Assembly (NCBI GenBank): GCA_035652075.1 | Contig: DASREL010000227.1 | Location: 62,001-126,000, forward strand | DNA length: 64,000 bases | Direction: 5' to 3' | From: Gp6-AA45 sp035652075 | Lineage (GTDB): Bacteria; Acidobacteriota; Vicinamibacteria; Vicinamibacterales; CAVVIG01 | Position numbers and translations under genes: made by a program | The notes under the pieces: model-generated | The model's database searches: none | The model's input: the letters and a program-made list of their open reading frames with translations, nothing else | Told to the model about the DNA's origin: nothing | Shown here: piece by piece, positions 18,986-26,497 of the stretch | Numbering within the stretch: the stretch's first letter is position 1 | How the letters are laid out: each line of letters opens with the position of its first letter

Positions 18986-20807
18986 TGTTGTCTGCGGCAG
19001 GCAGCTCGAAGAAGAACGTCGCACCGCCCCAGTCGTTGAGACGATGACCGATCGTGCCGCCGTACGAATCGATGATGCCGTAGCTGACCGAGAGTCCGAG
19101 TCCAGTCCCTTTGCCGACCGGCTTCGTCGTGAAGAACGGCTGGAACAGCTTCGACTCGTCATGCGCCGTGACGCCTGGACCGTCATCCTGCACTTCGAGT
19201 CGAACACGCTTCGCGGTGTCGAACAGCCGGATCAAGATGCGGCCCTTTGCGCGATCGGTGGATTCGATCGCCTGCTGGGCGTTGATGACGAAATTCAGCA
19301 TCACCTGTTCGATCTCGGTGAAGTTGGCGTACACGCGGCGCTCGGTCGTCGCGTCGATCTCGAGCTCAATCCCCGAATCGTGCAGGTTCCGTCGTCGCAG
19401 TTGCACGACTTCGGTGATCACGTCGCGGAGGTTGATGATCGCCGGCGGACCCGACTGCTGGCTGCTGAAGCGCGACAGGTTGCGAATAATCTCGCGCGCG
19501 CGGCCGCTCTGCGTCTTGATCACGGCGATTTCGTCGAGGACGGTCTTCGGCAGCGTGAGCGTCGGATCGCGCTCGAGCAGTTCAACCGTGCCGAGAATCG
19601 CTTGCAACGGATTGTTCAGCTCGTGGGCGACACCCGACACGAGGACACCGACCGCGGCCAGCCGTTCCTGCCGGACGATCTGGCGCTGCAGCGACTGCAG
19701 CGTCTCACGCACTTTCCGTTCCTGTTCGATCTGTCGATCGAGCGCGTTGTGCGCGTCGCGCAAGTTCCCTGCCATCGTCACAAACGAATTCTGCAGTTCG
19801 GACAGCTCGAGGTTCGGCATCGAATGCCGAACCGGCGTCGAGAGGTCGCCGGCCGCGATCCTCTGCATCCCTTCACGGAGGCGGTCGAGGTTGTTGCTGA
19901 ACAGGTGCGACAACGACAACGCCACCAGCAGGTAGCCCGCCATCAGCATGATGATGAGGACGGCGTTCCGCACACGCAAGGGCATCAACCGCTCGGACGC
20001 AACGCTGGTGGGAATGCCGACGCTTAACAGCCACGGGCCCCGGTCGATCACGGCGCTGCCATAGAACCGCTTCACGCCATCGAGGCCAGTCAGCACCTGC
20101 GTCCGCGGCACATCTCGCGGAAGCACGGGATGTGGCTCGCTGTACTTCCCGATGTATCGATCGGCGTCGCGGCTGCGGGCGAGCACGCGGCTCTTCGCGT
20201 CCGTCAGCGTGATGACCGATCCCGTGCCGCCTGGCAGCGGCACGCCGTTGAAGAGCGACTGCAAGTGCGCGACGTCGAGCCCAATGCCGAGCACGCCCAC
20301 GAGCGTGGGGCCGTCGACGATTGGATACCCCATGATGATCGTCGGCTTGCCTGTCACGGCGCCGATCAGCAATTCGGACACAACCGGCTTGCCCGACGCG
20401 ACCACATCGGCGATGTACGGCAGCGTGATCGTGCCGCCGATCGTGGTGCGCGCCTCGATACCGGTTCCTCTAATCACGCCGGTGCGATCGGTGCAAACGA
20501 TGTTCAACAACAACGGCTGGTGCTTCAGCACTTCGGAAAACAACCGGCCCGCCTCGTCGCGCTGCAACGAGACGACGGCCGGATGGAGCACGAGCGCGGA
20601 GGCCAGCGAATCGATGCCCGACAAGTACTGCGTCAGGTACGCGCCGGCCGTGGCGGCGACCGAACCCGCTTCATCGCGGAGCTGCTGGTCCTGTTCATCC
20701 GACGTGCGGTTCCACAACCAGAAGCCCGCGATGACAAAGGGAACCAGCAGCAGGATCGTCAGGCTGAGAATCTGCCGGCGAAGGGAGAGTGACCGGAGGA
20801 ATCGCAC
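18939..20807 (-). CDS. Membrane sensor histidine kinase with Cache-like sensor and HAMP
   Basis: 622 residues. TM1 is at about 14-32 and TM2 at about 275-297, enclosing a periplasmic sensor of dCache type (VVSELLIGAVTGKPTIIMGYPI, GVLGIGLDVAHLQSLFNG). HAMP follows, then a HisKA box with the phospho-His in GVAHELNNPLQAILG. The HATPase boxes are NFVINAQQAI, DDGPGV and GTGLGLSVSYGIIDSYGG. NtrB-like kinases share the HELNNPLxAI form. No response regulator is adjacent; it lies between queC and alaX in one operon, with 15 bases to queC. Confidence 0.9.
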   Translation of the reverse strand: MRFLRSLSLRRQILSLTILLLVPFVIAGFWLWNRTSDEQDQQLRDEAGSVAATAGAYLTQYLSGIDSLASALVLHPAVVSLQRDEAGRLFSEVLKHQPLLLNIVCTDRTGVIRGTGIEARTTIGGTITLPYIADVVASGKPVVSELLIGAVTGKPTIIMGYPIVDGPTLVGVLGIGLDVAHLQSLFNGVPLPGGTGSVITLTDAKSRVLARSRDADRYIGKYSEPHPVLPRDVPRTQVLTGLDGVKRFYGSAVIDRGPWLLSVGIPTSVASERLMPLRVRNAVLIIMLMAGYLLVALSLSHLFSNNLDRLREGMQRIAAGDLSTPVRHSMPNLELSELQNSFVTMAGNLRDAHNALDRQIEQERKVRETLQSLQRQIVRQERLAAVGVLVSGVAHELNNPLQAILGTVELLERDPTLTLPKTVLDEIAVIKTQSGRAREIIRNLSRFSSQQSGPPAIINLRDVITEVVQLRRRNLHDSGIELEIDATTERRVYANFTEIEQVMLNFVINAQQAIESTDRAKGRILIRLFDTAKRVRLEVQDDGPGVTAHDESKLFQPFFTTKPVGKGTGLGLSVSYGIIDSYGGTIGHRLNDWGGATFFFELPAADNNDQTAVLQRPVPPLV

Positions 20808-20822
20808 GGAAACGCGAAAATT

Positions 20823-21497
20823 CTAGCTTAGGAGCGGGTCCGGAACGCCGGCTTCCCGAAATCCCTTCGCTCGGAGGACGCAGCTGTCGCAGTGGCCACA
20901 GGGAGCGCCGCCCGGCGACGGATCGTAGCAGCTGTGGGTCAGGGCGTAGTCGACGCCGAGCGCGAGGCCGCGCCGGATGATGTCGCTTTTGCTCAACGTA
21001 ATCAGCGGCGTGTGCACGCGAAACTGGTGGCCTTCCACGCCAGCGCGGGTCGCGAGATTGGCGAGACGCTCGAACGCCGCGACGAACTCGGGACGGCAAT
21101 CGGGATAGCCGGAGTAATCGAGCGCGTTGACGCCGATGACGATGTCGTAGGCGCCGAGCACCTCGGCCCATCCCAGCGCCAGCGACAGGAAGATCGTGTT
21201 GCGCGCCGGTACGTACGTCGCCGGGATGTCGGTCGCGTCGAGGTCGCGATCCTTCTGCACCGCTTCGTTCGACGTCAGCGAGGAGCCGCCGATCGGCCGC
21301 AGATCCAGATTCAACTCCAGATGCCGCGCGACGGCCAGTGCGTGGGCCACCGCGCGAGCCGCGTCGATCTCGCGCGCGTGCCGCTGGCCGTAGGCAATGG
21401 TCAACGCGTACAACTCGAAACCCTCGGCGCGCGCGATCGCGGCGGCGGTGTACGAATCGAGACCGCCGCTCAAGAGGACGACTGCCTTAGACGCCAC
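20823..21497 (-). CDS. queC: 7-cyano-7-deazaguanine synthase QueC
   Basis: 224 residues. It turns 7-carboxy-7-deazaguanine into preQ0 using ATP and ammonia in the queuosine pathway. The PP-loop SGGLDSYTAA is at about 10-19, and zinc cysteines lie near the end (SCYDPSPGGAPCGHCDSC). VPARNTIFLSLALGWAE and GVNALDYSGYPDCR are family hallmarks. It overlaps queE by 11 bases, so the two consecutive pathway steps are co-translated. Confidence 0.96.
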   Translation of the reverse strand: MASKAVVLLSGGLDSYTAAAIARAEGFELYALTIAYGQRHAREIDAARAVAHALAVARHLELNLDLRPIGGSSLTSNEAVQKDRDLDATDIPATYVPARNTIFLSLALGWAEVLGAYDIVIGVNALDYSGYPDCRPEFVAAFERLANLATRAGVEGHQFRVHTPLITLSKSDIIRRGLALGVDYALTHSCYDPSPGGAPCGHCDSCVLRAKGFREAGVPDPLLS

Positions 21498-22128
21498 GAG
21501 TCGCCGGCGACCAGATGAACTTGTGGAGCTGCAGCTGCAGGCGCGCCGGCAGGTGGTCGGCGAGGATCCATTCGGACAACGTCCGGGGATCGAGCACGCC
21601 GTGCACCGGTGACATGAGAATCGCGGCCGCTCGCGACGCGAGATCGTGTTTCGCGATCACCTCGCGCGCGTAATCGTAATCGGCGCGATCCTGGACGACG
21701 AACTTGACCTGATCGTGCGGCGCGAGCGCGTCGAGATTGGCCCAGCAATTCCTGCCGGACTCGCGGCTGGCAGGGCACTTGACGTCGACGATCTTGACGA
21801 CGTCGCGCGGCACGCGATCGATCGGACGATGGCCGCCCGTCTCGAGCATCACCGTGCGTCCCGCGTCCAGCAGCCGCCGCATGAGCGGATACACGTCCTC
21901 CTGCAACAGCGGCTCGCCGCCGGTGATCTCGACGAGCGAACAGTGATGCGCGTCCACCGTGCCGACGACCTCGTCAATGGACATCTTCTTGCCTTCGTGA
22001 AAGGCATACGGCGTGTCGCACCACGCACAGCGGAGATCGCACGCCGTCAGGCGCACGAACACGCACGGCTCGCCGGCGTGCGTCGACTCGCCTTGAATCG
22101 AATAGAAGATCTCGTTAACCGTCAGCAC
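21487..22128 (-). CDS. queE: 7-carboxy-7-deazaguanine synthase QueE (radical SAM)
   Basis: 213 residues, GTG start (VLTVNEIFYSIQGEST). The radical-SAM cluster motif is the CDLRCAWCD form (C-x3-C-x2-C), and GGEPLLQ (SAM-binding GGE) follows. It makes CDG from carboxy-tetrahydropterin. I chose the GTG because conserved sequence begins there and the frame upstream runs into unrelated antisense sequence. No Shine-Dalgarno is visible; a TAGAAT -10 box ends seven bases before the GTG, which suggests a leaderless message. First gene of the queE-queC-kinase-alaX operon. Confidence 0.94.
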   Translation of the reverse strand: MLTVNEIFYSIQGESTHAGEPCVFVRLTACDLRCAWCDTPYAFHEGKKMSIDEVVGTVDAHHCSLVEITGGEPLLQEDVYPLMRRLLDAGRTVMLETGGHRPIDRVPRDVVKIVDVKCPASRESGRNCWANLDALAPHDQVKFVVQDRADYDYAREVIAKHDLASRAAAILMSPVHGVLDPRTLSEWILADHLPARLQLQLHKFIWSPATRGV

Positions 22129-22131
22129 TTT

Positions 22132-22141
22132 TACTATTCTA
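22132..22141. promoter_or_regulatory. Overlapping divergent -10 boxes between queE and the ArsC-like gene
   Basis: The gap between the two divergent starts is only 18 bases. On the minus strand TAGAAT (22141-22136) lies 7 bases from the queE GTG; on the plus strand TACTAT (22132-22137) lies 9 bases from the ATG at 22147. Neither gene has a ribosome site. Both messages could be leaderless and would compete for RNA polymerase. Inference from spacing only. Confidence 0.4.
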
Positions 22142-22146
22142 CTGAT

Positions 22147-22479
22147 ATGGCGAAACCGACCTTCTACACCAAGCCGACGTGAACCACCTGCAAAAACGCC
22201 AGAAGTTTTCTGGACGATGCGGGCGTGGAGCTGAACGAAATCGACATCAACAAGACGCCGCCAACGCGCGAGTGGCTCGAGAAGCATATCGACAGGGAGC
22301 ACTTCCTCGACTACGTCAGCACGCGCAGTCCCGTGTGGAAGGAACGGCCGCTGCCGAAGTCGAAGAAAGAAGCCATCGACCTCATGATGGAGAACCCGAA
22401 CCTGATCCGGCGGCCGATTTTGATCAAGGGCGCAAAAGTCATCTTCGGCTTCGACAAGGACGCATACGGCGACCTCTAA
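22147..22479 (+). CDS. Candidate selenoprotein: ArsC/Spx (YffB-like) family with in-frame TGA as selenocysteine
   Basis: The frame reads MAKPTFYTKPT, then TGA at 22180-22182, then TTCKNARSFLDDAGVELN and on without another stop to TAA at 22479 (110 residues if TGA is read as Sec12). In this thioredoxin-fold family the position is a cysteine in KPTCxxC, so TGA replaces the first active-site residue and gives U12-x-x-C15. The rest of the domain is intact (VWKERPLP, RRPILIKGAKVIFGFD). A hairpin starting 14 bases after the TGA fits a bacterial SECIS element. Other genes here end in TGA, so this is not a changed code. A pseudogene or base error is the alternative. Confidence 0.78.
22197..22216 (+). 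promoter_or_regulatory. Bacterial SECIS-like hairpin after the in-frame TGA
   Basis: CCAGAA (22199-22204) pairs perfectly with TTCTGG (22208-22213) around the loop GTT; two more pairs (C97-G216 and G98-C215 in the 22100s/22200s) can form past a bulged A at 22214. Twenty-two bases separate the TGA from the loop, and G is the first loop base. Both fit the general bSECIS description: loop 16-37 bases downstream, small apical loop, G in the first two positions. The helix is visible; the function is inferred. Confidence 0.68.
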
Positions 22480-22486
22480 CCTCCGC

Positions 22487-23482
22487 ATTGGAACATCGGG
22501 CTGGAGCTACCCCACGGGCCAAGGCACGTGGAACGGCATCTTCTATCCCAAGCCGCGTCCCAAAGGGTTCGACGAGCTCGCGTTCTACGCAGACCACTTC
22601 AACACCGTCGAAGTGAACAGCACGTTCTACGGTCAGCCGCGCGCGGACGTCAGTCGCGGCTGGGCCGAGCGGACGCCGGACGGCTTCGAGTTCTCGGTGA
22701 AGCTCTATCAGAAGTTCACGCACCCGAAGATGTACGAGGAGCGCGTGATCAAGGCGCTTCCCGAAGCCGCGCGCGGCGAGACGGACGCAATCCAGTCGCT
22801 CGTCGACGTCAACGCGGCGGACCTGGACGAGTTCCGCCGCGGCATCGAACCGCTGGCATCGGCCGGCAAGCTCGGAGCGCTGCTCGCGCAATTTCCGCCC
22901 AGCTTCAAAGATTCGCCGGCGTCGCGCGATTACGTCGAACGCCTCCTGCGTGCGTTCCACGACTACCCCGTCGCCGTCGAGCTGCGTCACAAGAGTTGGA
23001 GCGATCGCGTCGGCGACACACTCGCGCTGCTGAATGCCTTCCGCGCCGCGTGGGTGCAGATCGACGAACCGAAATTCCAGTTGTCGATCCGCCAGAATTA
23101 CCTGCCGAACGTCCAAGGCTTTTACTACATGCGCCTGCACGGTCGAAACGCGGCGCAGTGGTGGAAGCACGATAAATCCGAGGACCGGTACAATTACCTC
23201 TACTCGGCTGACGAGTTGAAGGAGTTCATCGAAACGGCAGACGCGGCGAAGCGGCTCGTGAAGAAGCTGTATCTCTACACGAACAATCACTTCTCGGCGA
23301 AATCGGTCGCCAACGCGAACATGATCAAGGAGCAGCTGGGCGAGCCGATCGAGGGCGAATACTCTTCGGCGTTTCTTGAAACATTCTCCCAGTTGCGCAG
23401 TGCAATCGAATCACGCACTCGCCGCACCGTGGGTACACCGGTCGGCACACGTTCTGCCCCCACGTTACGAGATACAGATTGA
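22487..23482 (+). CDS. DUF72 family protein, start codon unclear
   Basis: Conserved DUF72 sequence begins at LRIGTSGWSYP (22481 onward) and continues through the NTVEVNSTFYG, LLAQFPPSFKDS, VAVELRHKSW, YYMRLHGR and YLYTNNHFSAKSV motifs. DUF72 is a TIM-barrel family of unknown function. No ATG, GTG or TTG lies in frame between an upstream stop (22421) and GTG at 22610, which would remove the conserved N-terminus. I placed the start at the ATT of RIG (22487), a rare start codon; a base error or coupling with the upstream gene is possible. The last 30 codons overlap nth antisense and are not family-like. Confidence 0.75.
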   Translation: MGTSGWSYPTGQGTWNGIFYPKPRPKGFDELAFYADHFNTVEVNSTFYGQPRADVSRGWAERTPDGFEFSVKLYQKFTHPKMYEERVIKALPEAARGETDAIQSLVDVNAADLDEFRRGIEPLASAGKLGALLAQFPPSFKDSPASRDYVERLLRAFHDYPVAVELRHKSWSDRVGDTLALLNAFRAAWVQIDEPKFQLSIRQNYLPNVQGFYYMRLHGRNAAQWWKHDKSEDRYNYLYSADELKEFIETADAAKRLVKKLYLYTNNHFSAKSVANANMIKEQLGEPIEGEYSSAFLETFSQLRSAIESRTRRTVGTPVGTRSAPTLRDTD

Positions 23483-24041
23483 TGTACGGCCACCATCGCT
23501 CGTCGGTCGCCTTGTAGAGCGCCTGCTCCGTCTCGTCGGGCGACTTCGTGCTCACCCATCCAAGCCGATTCGAAATCCGGTGCACGTGCGTATCGAGGCA
23601 GATGTTCTTGAGGCTCTTGAACGACAGGATCAGCACCAGGTTCGCGGTCTTGCGTCCCACCCCGGGCAGCGTCAGCAGTTCGTCCATCGTCGCCGGCACG
23701 CGTCCGCCGAAACGCTCGACCAGTATTTGACACGTCCGTTTGACGTGTTTCGCTTTGTGACGGTAGAAGCTGACGGGGTAAATCAGCCGTTCGATCCGTT
23801 TGACCGTGAGTTTCGCGAGCGTGCGCGGCGTTCGCGCGACCTTGAACAGCCGCGCCGACGCCGCCGCCGTCACCGGATCCCGCGTCTGCGCCGACAGCAT
23901 CGTCGAGATCAGCACTTCGAAGGGGTCTTCCTGGCTCTCTTCGGCGATCTTCTCGACGGCCGGCAGATCCATGTCGTCTATCGCGCGCGCCAGAGTGCGC
24001 ATGACGGCATACACGTTTTGGGAGGATGGTTTTCGTGGCAC
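23325..24041 (-). CDS. nth: Endonuclease III (DNA glycosylase/AP lyase)
   Basis: 238 residues. It removes oxidised pyrimidines in base excision repair. The helix-hairpin-helix LPGVGRKTANLVL holds the catalytic Lys, and the Asp is in CLDTHVHRISNRLGW. The iron-sulfur loop C-x6-C-x2-C-x5-C is present (CRPVYPRCGECVIRLHC). About 17 residues trail past the cluster. The 3' end overlaps the convergent DUF72 gene by 158 bases, an unusually long antisense overlap. Confidence 0.95.
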   Translation of the reverse strand: MPRKPSSQNVYAVMRTLARAIDDMDLPAVEKIAEESQEDPFEVLISTMLSAQTRDPVTAAASARLFKVARTPRTLAKLTVKRIERLIYPVSFYRHKAKHVKRTCQILVERFGGRVPATMDELLTLPGVGRKTANLVLILSFKSLKNICLDTHVHRISNRLGWVSTKSPDETEQALYKATDERWWPYINLYLVTWGQNVCRPVYPRCGECVIRLHCATGRMFQETPKSIRPRSARPAAP

Positions 24042-24080
24042 TTCGTTTAGTATAGGACCGCCTTTTCAGAGGAGGCGCAG

Positions 24081-24428
24081 ATGAAACGGTTGTTGATCGT
24101 GGCTCTCTCGGTGTTCGCGCTCGCCGTCGCGCAAGTAGGTCTGCAGGCGCAGGCCAAGATGAAGTCGATGACGGCGTCCGGTACTGTCAAATCGGTGTCG
24201 GGCTCGCAGTTGGTGGTCACGGGCGGAGGCAAGGACTGGACGTTCGCGGTCGACAACGGCACCAAGTTCGTCGGCAAAGGTCTCGGCACGAAGTCGAAGG
24301 CCGGCGCGATGACGGCGACCGACGCCGTGCACGAAGGCGACAAAGTCAGCGTGACGTATCACGACATGGGCGGGACGATGCACGCGGCGAGCGTGCGGAT
24401 CACCTCCAAAGGGATGATGAAGAAGTAA
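24081..24428 (+). CDS. Small secreted protein with a DUF5666-like beta domain
   Basis: 115 residues preceded by a strong GAGGAGG ribosome site. Signal peptide LLIVALSVFALAVAQVGLQAQA. The mature part (ASGTVKSVSGSQLVVTGGGKDWTFAVDNGTKF, GDKVSVTYHDMGGTMHAASVRI) shows the short-strand pattern of DUF5666/OB-like secreted proteins. Methionine- and lysine-rich ends. Function unknown; metal or ligand binding cannot be judged. It overlaps the convergent phosphatase gene by 28 bases. Confidence 0.7.
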   Translation: MKRLLIVALSVFALAVAQVGLQAQAKMKSMTASGTVKSVSGSQLVVTGGGKDWTFAVDNGTKFVGKGLGTKSKAGAMTATDAVHEGDKVSVTYHDMGGTMHAASVRITSKGMMKK

Positions 24429-25452
24429 CGACGACGTCGCGGCGGTCGACGTAGATCGCCGCGACGTTCCCGCCTTTCGTAATCTCCAGCGCAGACGCAC
24501 GACCGTTCGGCACGTACGCCGGCTGCATCCCGGTATCAATCTGAATCACGCGACCGTCGAAACGGGTCGCGATCCGCCCGGTGGACGACACCGTGTGCGC
24601 GACGACGATCGCGCGCGCGTGCATCTTCGCCAGGATGTCGGCGACTTGCGGCGCAAACGTCTCGGGCTCTTGTGCGAGGCCGCGATACCAGAGCGGCCCG
24701 TCGACACGCGCGGCGAGTGACGCCAGCGGCGCCTGCCGCGTCTTGTCGAGATCGCTCGTGAGCTCGCGTTTGATCTGCGCGTTGATTGCGCCGCAGCCCA
24801 TCGGCGCCACGGCCGGGGAGATGCCGCCGTGCACGAAGACGAACCCATCGATCGTGACCGTCACGGGCAGGTCGCGCAGCCATTTGCCGTAGTCGCCGTC
24901 CCGTCCGAACGCTTGCCGCATCTCGAACCATCCGAGCGGCGTGTCCTTGAGCAGTTGATCGCGTTCGGCATCCGACCTCGTCGTCACCGATCGCAGATAC
25001 CGTTGTCGCGCCGTTTCGGCGTCCGCGCCTGCGAACGCCGCGTATTCGCCGGCGGTCGTCAACCGGAGATCGCCGAGCATGCGCGCGACTTCGTGGTTGC
25101 CGAGCAGAATGTGCGCGCGGCCGCCGGCGGACTGCGCTTCCTTTTCGAGGCGCCTGGCGAAGTCGAGCACTTTCCGCGAGTCGTCGCCACGATCCACCAT
25201 GTCGCCGACCTGGACGAAGTGCGTGGCGCCGCCGGACCAATGGCCGGCCGCATCGATGATGTTCGCGGTCCGAAGAATTTCCTGATAGCGATCGAATGCG
25301 CCGTGGACGTCTCCGACGGCGACCACACGATCGACGTTGTCGAACTCGCACGAGCTCGCCGCATCGAGCCGCCACGCGAACAGGGCGAGCGCGACAAGCG
25401 TCGCAGCGACGGCAGCAGCGCAGGCTTTCAGGCCTGCCGCGCGGGATGTCAT
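24400..25452 (-). CDS. Secreted calcineurin-like (Shewanella-like) phosphatase
   Basis: 350 residues with an N-terminal signal or anchor (AAVAATLVALALFAWRLDA). Metallophosphatase motifs: GDVHG, GDMVDRGDD, GNHE and late H residues (FVHGGIS, VVAHTV). The set GDxHG...GDxVDRG...GNHE is that of PPP-type phosphatases, and the Shewanella-like group is the closest bacterial match. Probably periplasmic; natural substrate unknown. The signal contains a GLKACA word from a GCAGGCCT-type palindrome. The start overlaps the dehydrogenase stop (ATGA). Confidence 0.88.
   Translation of the reverse strand: MTSRAAGLKACAAAVAATLVALALFAWRLDAASSCEFDNVDRVVAVGDVHGAFDRYQEILRTANIIDAAGHWSGGATHFVQVGDMVDRGDDSRKVLDFARRLEKEAQSAGGRAHILLGNHEVARMLGDLRLTTAGEYAAFAGADAETARQRYLRSVTTRSDAERDQLLKDTPLGWFEMRQAFGRDGDYGKWLRDLPVTVTIDGFVFVHGGISPAVAPMGCGAINAQIKRELTSDLDKTRQAPLASLAARVDGPLWYRGLAQEPETFAPQVADILAKMHARAIVVAHTVSSTGRIATRFDGRVIQIDTGMQPAYVPNGRASALEITKGGNVAAIYVDRRDVVVTSSSSLWR
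25420..25437. repeat. GCAGGCTT/AGGCCTGC palindrome, second copy
   Basis: 8-base arms with one mismatch around TC; same family as 11857-11874. Read on the minus strand it encodes AGLKAC near the start of the phosphatase signal sequence. Confidence 0.7.
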
Positions 25453-26408
25453 GGTACTGGTGTGATCGGCGTGCGGCCGTTGAGGACGGCCAGCACATTG
25501 TCGGCCGCCAGATCAGCCATCGCCGTCCGCGTTTCGGTGGTCGCGCTGCCGAGATGCGGAAGCAACAGCACGTTATCCAGCTTCAGCAGATCGGGATGGA
25601 TCGCCGGCTCGTTTTCGTAAACGTCCAGCGCGGCGCCAGCCAGGAGCCGCTGCTGCATGGCCCACGCGAGCGCGTCCTCGTCGACGACCGGGCCGCGTGC
25701 CGTGTTGACCAGGTACGCCGACCGCTTCATGCGCGTGATGGCCTTCTTGTCGATCAGATGCCTGGTGTCTGCGGTCAGCGGCACGTGGAGCGACACGACG
25801 TCTGACGTGTTGAGCAGCTTGTCGAGCGACATGGCTTCCGCCTCGCGCAGGCCGGGTTCTGCGAAGCCGGCGTCCACCGGACGTCGCGTCGTGTACGCGA
25901 CGCGCATGCCGAACGCCGGCGCCCGCGCCGCGACCGCCCGCGCGATCCGTCCGACACCGACGAGACCGAGCTGCTTGTTGCGCAGGTCCGATCCGAGCAT
26001 GAAGTCGAGCGCCCAGCCCTTCCACTGCCCGCTGCGGACCACGCGTTCTCCTTCCGAGATGCGTCGCGTGATGGCCAGGATCATCGCCCATGTGAAATCG
26101 GCGACCGCCTCGGTCAGCACGTCGGGTGTGTTCGTGACGACGATGCCCTTCGATCGGGCGTAGGGGACATCGATGTTGTTGTAGCCGACAGCGACGTTGG
26201 CGATGGCTTTGAGTTTCGGCGCGGCATCGATGACGCTGCGGTCGATGGCGTCGGTCAGCAGGCACACGAGCCCGTCCACGTCCGCAATGCGCGCGCGCAG
26301 TTCGTCTGCGGAGATCGCCGTCTCGCCGGTGTAGAGATCGACGTCAGCAGCCGCTTTGAGCTTGGAAATGACGGACGACGGCAGTCGCCTGGTGACCAGG
26401 AGCTTCAT
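25449..26408 (-). CDS. D-2-hydroxyacid dehydrogenase (glyoxylate/hydroxypyruvate reductase type)
   Basis: 319 residues, NAD(P)-dependent. Rossmann loop GLVGVGRIARAVA near 145; catalytic Arg in NTARGPVVDEDAL, Glu in ENEPAIHPDLL, and His in LLLPHLGSATTETR. The early SNVAVGYNNIDV-like region is typical of GyaR/GhrB enzymes. It lies just after the shell-gene cluster on the same strand, with a repeat-filled gap, so it may reduce a 2-keto acid made by the compartment pathway, but it has no visible targeting extension. Confidence 0.9.
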   Translation of the reverse strand: MKLLVTRRLPSSVISKLKAAADVDLYTGETAISADELRARIADVDGLVCLLTDAIDRSVIDAAPKLKAIANVAVGYNNIDVPYARSKGIVVTNTPDVLTEAVADFTWAMILAITRRISEGERVVRSGQWKGWALDFMLGSDLRNKQLGLVGVGRIARAVAARAPAFGMRVAYTTRRPVDAGFAEPGLREAEAMSLDKLLNTSDVVSLHVPLTADTRHLIDKKAITRMKRSAYLVNTARGPVVDEDALAWAMQQRLLAGAALDVYENEPAIHPDLLKLDNVLLLPHLGSATTETRTAMADLAADNVLAVLNGRTPITPVP

Positions 26409-26497
26409 GGGCGGGAAAGGCTGGAGCGGCCGGACAGGCGGGAAGGAAAAGCGTTGTGTGTTTCCTGCCCTTCCTGCCTCTCCTGCCCATCCAGCCT
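26409..26497. repeat. Nonamer hairpin element, GGCGGGANN family
   Basis: Left arm of four 9-base units (GGGCGGGAA, AGGCTGGAG, CGGCCGGAC, AGGCGGGAA; 26409-26444) and right arm of four complementary units (TTCCTGCCC, TTCCTGCCT, CTCCTGCCC, ATCCAGCCT; 26462-26497). It fills the gap between the dehydrogenase ATG and the stop of the small gene upstream exactly. A related element is at 37756-37854. Confidence 0.75.

Noticed and set aside
22225..22479. A short gene starting at the internal ATG (MELNEIDINKTPP) instead of the full ArsC/Spx-like frame
   Set aside because: It would lack the active-site strand and both redox residues. The upstream codons are conserved up to and past the TGA, so readthrough as selenocysteine explains the sequence better.
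22470..22490. Programmed +1 frameshift (CTC-TAA-C) fusing the ArsC-like protein to DUF72
   Set aside because: It resembles the prfB site only at the stop. There is no upstream Shine-Dalgarno-like stimulator and the slipped pairing CTC to TCT is poor. Kept only as a minor alternative to a rare start codon.
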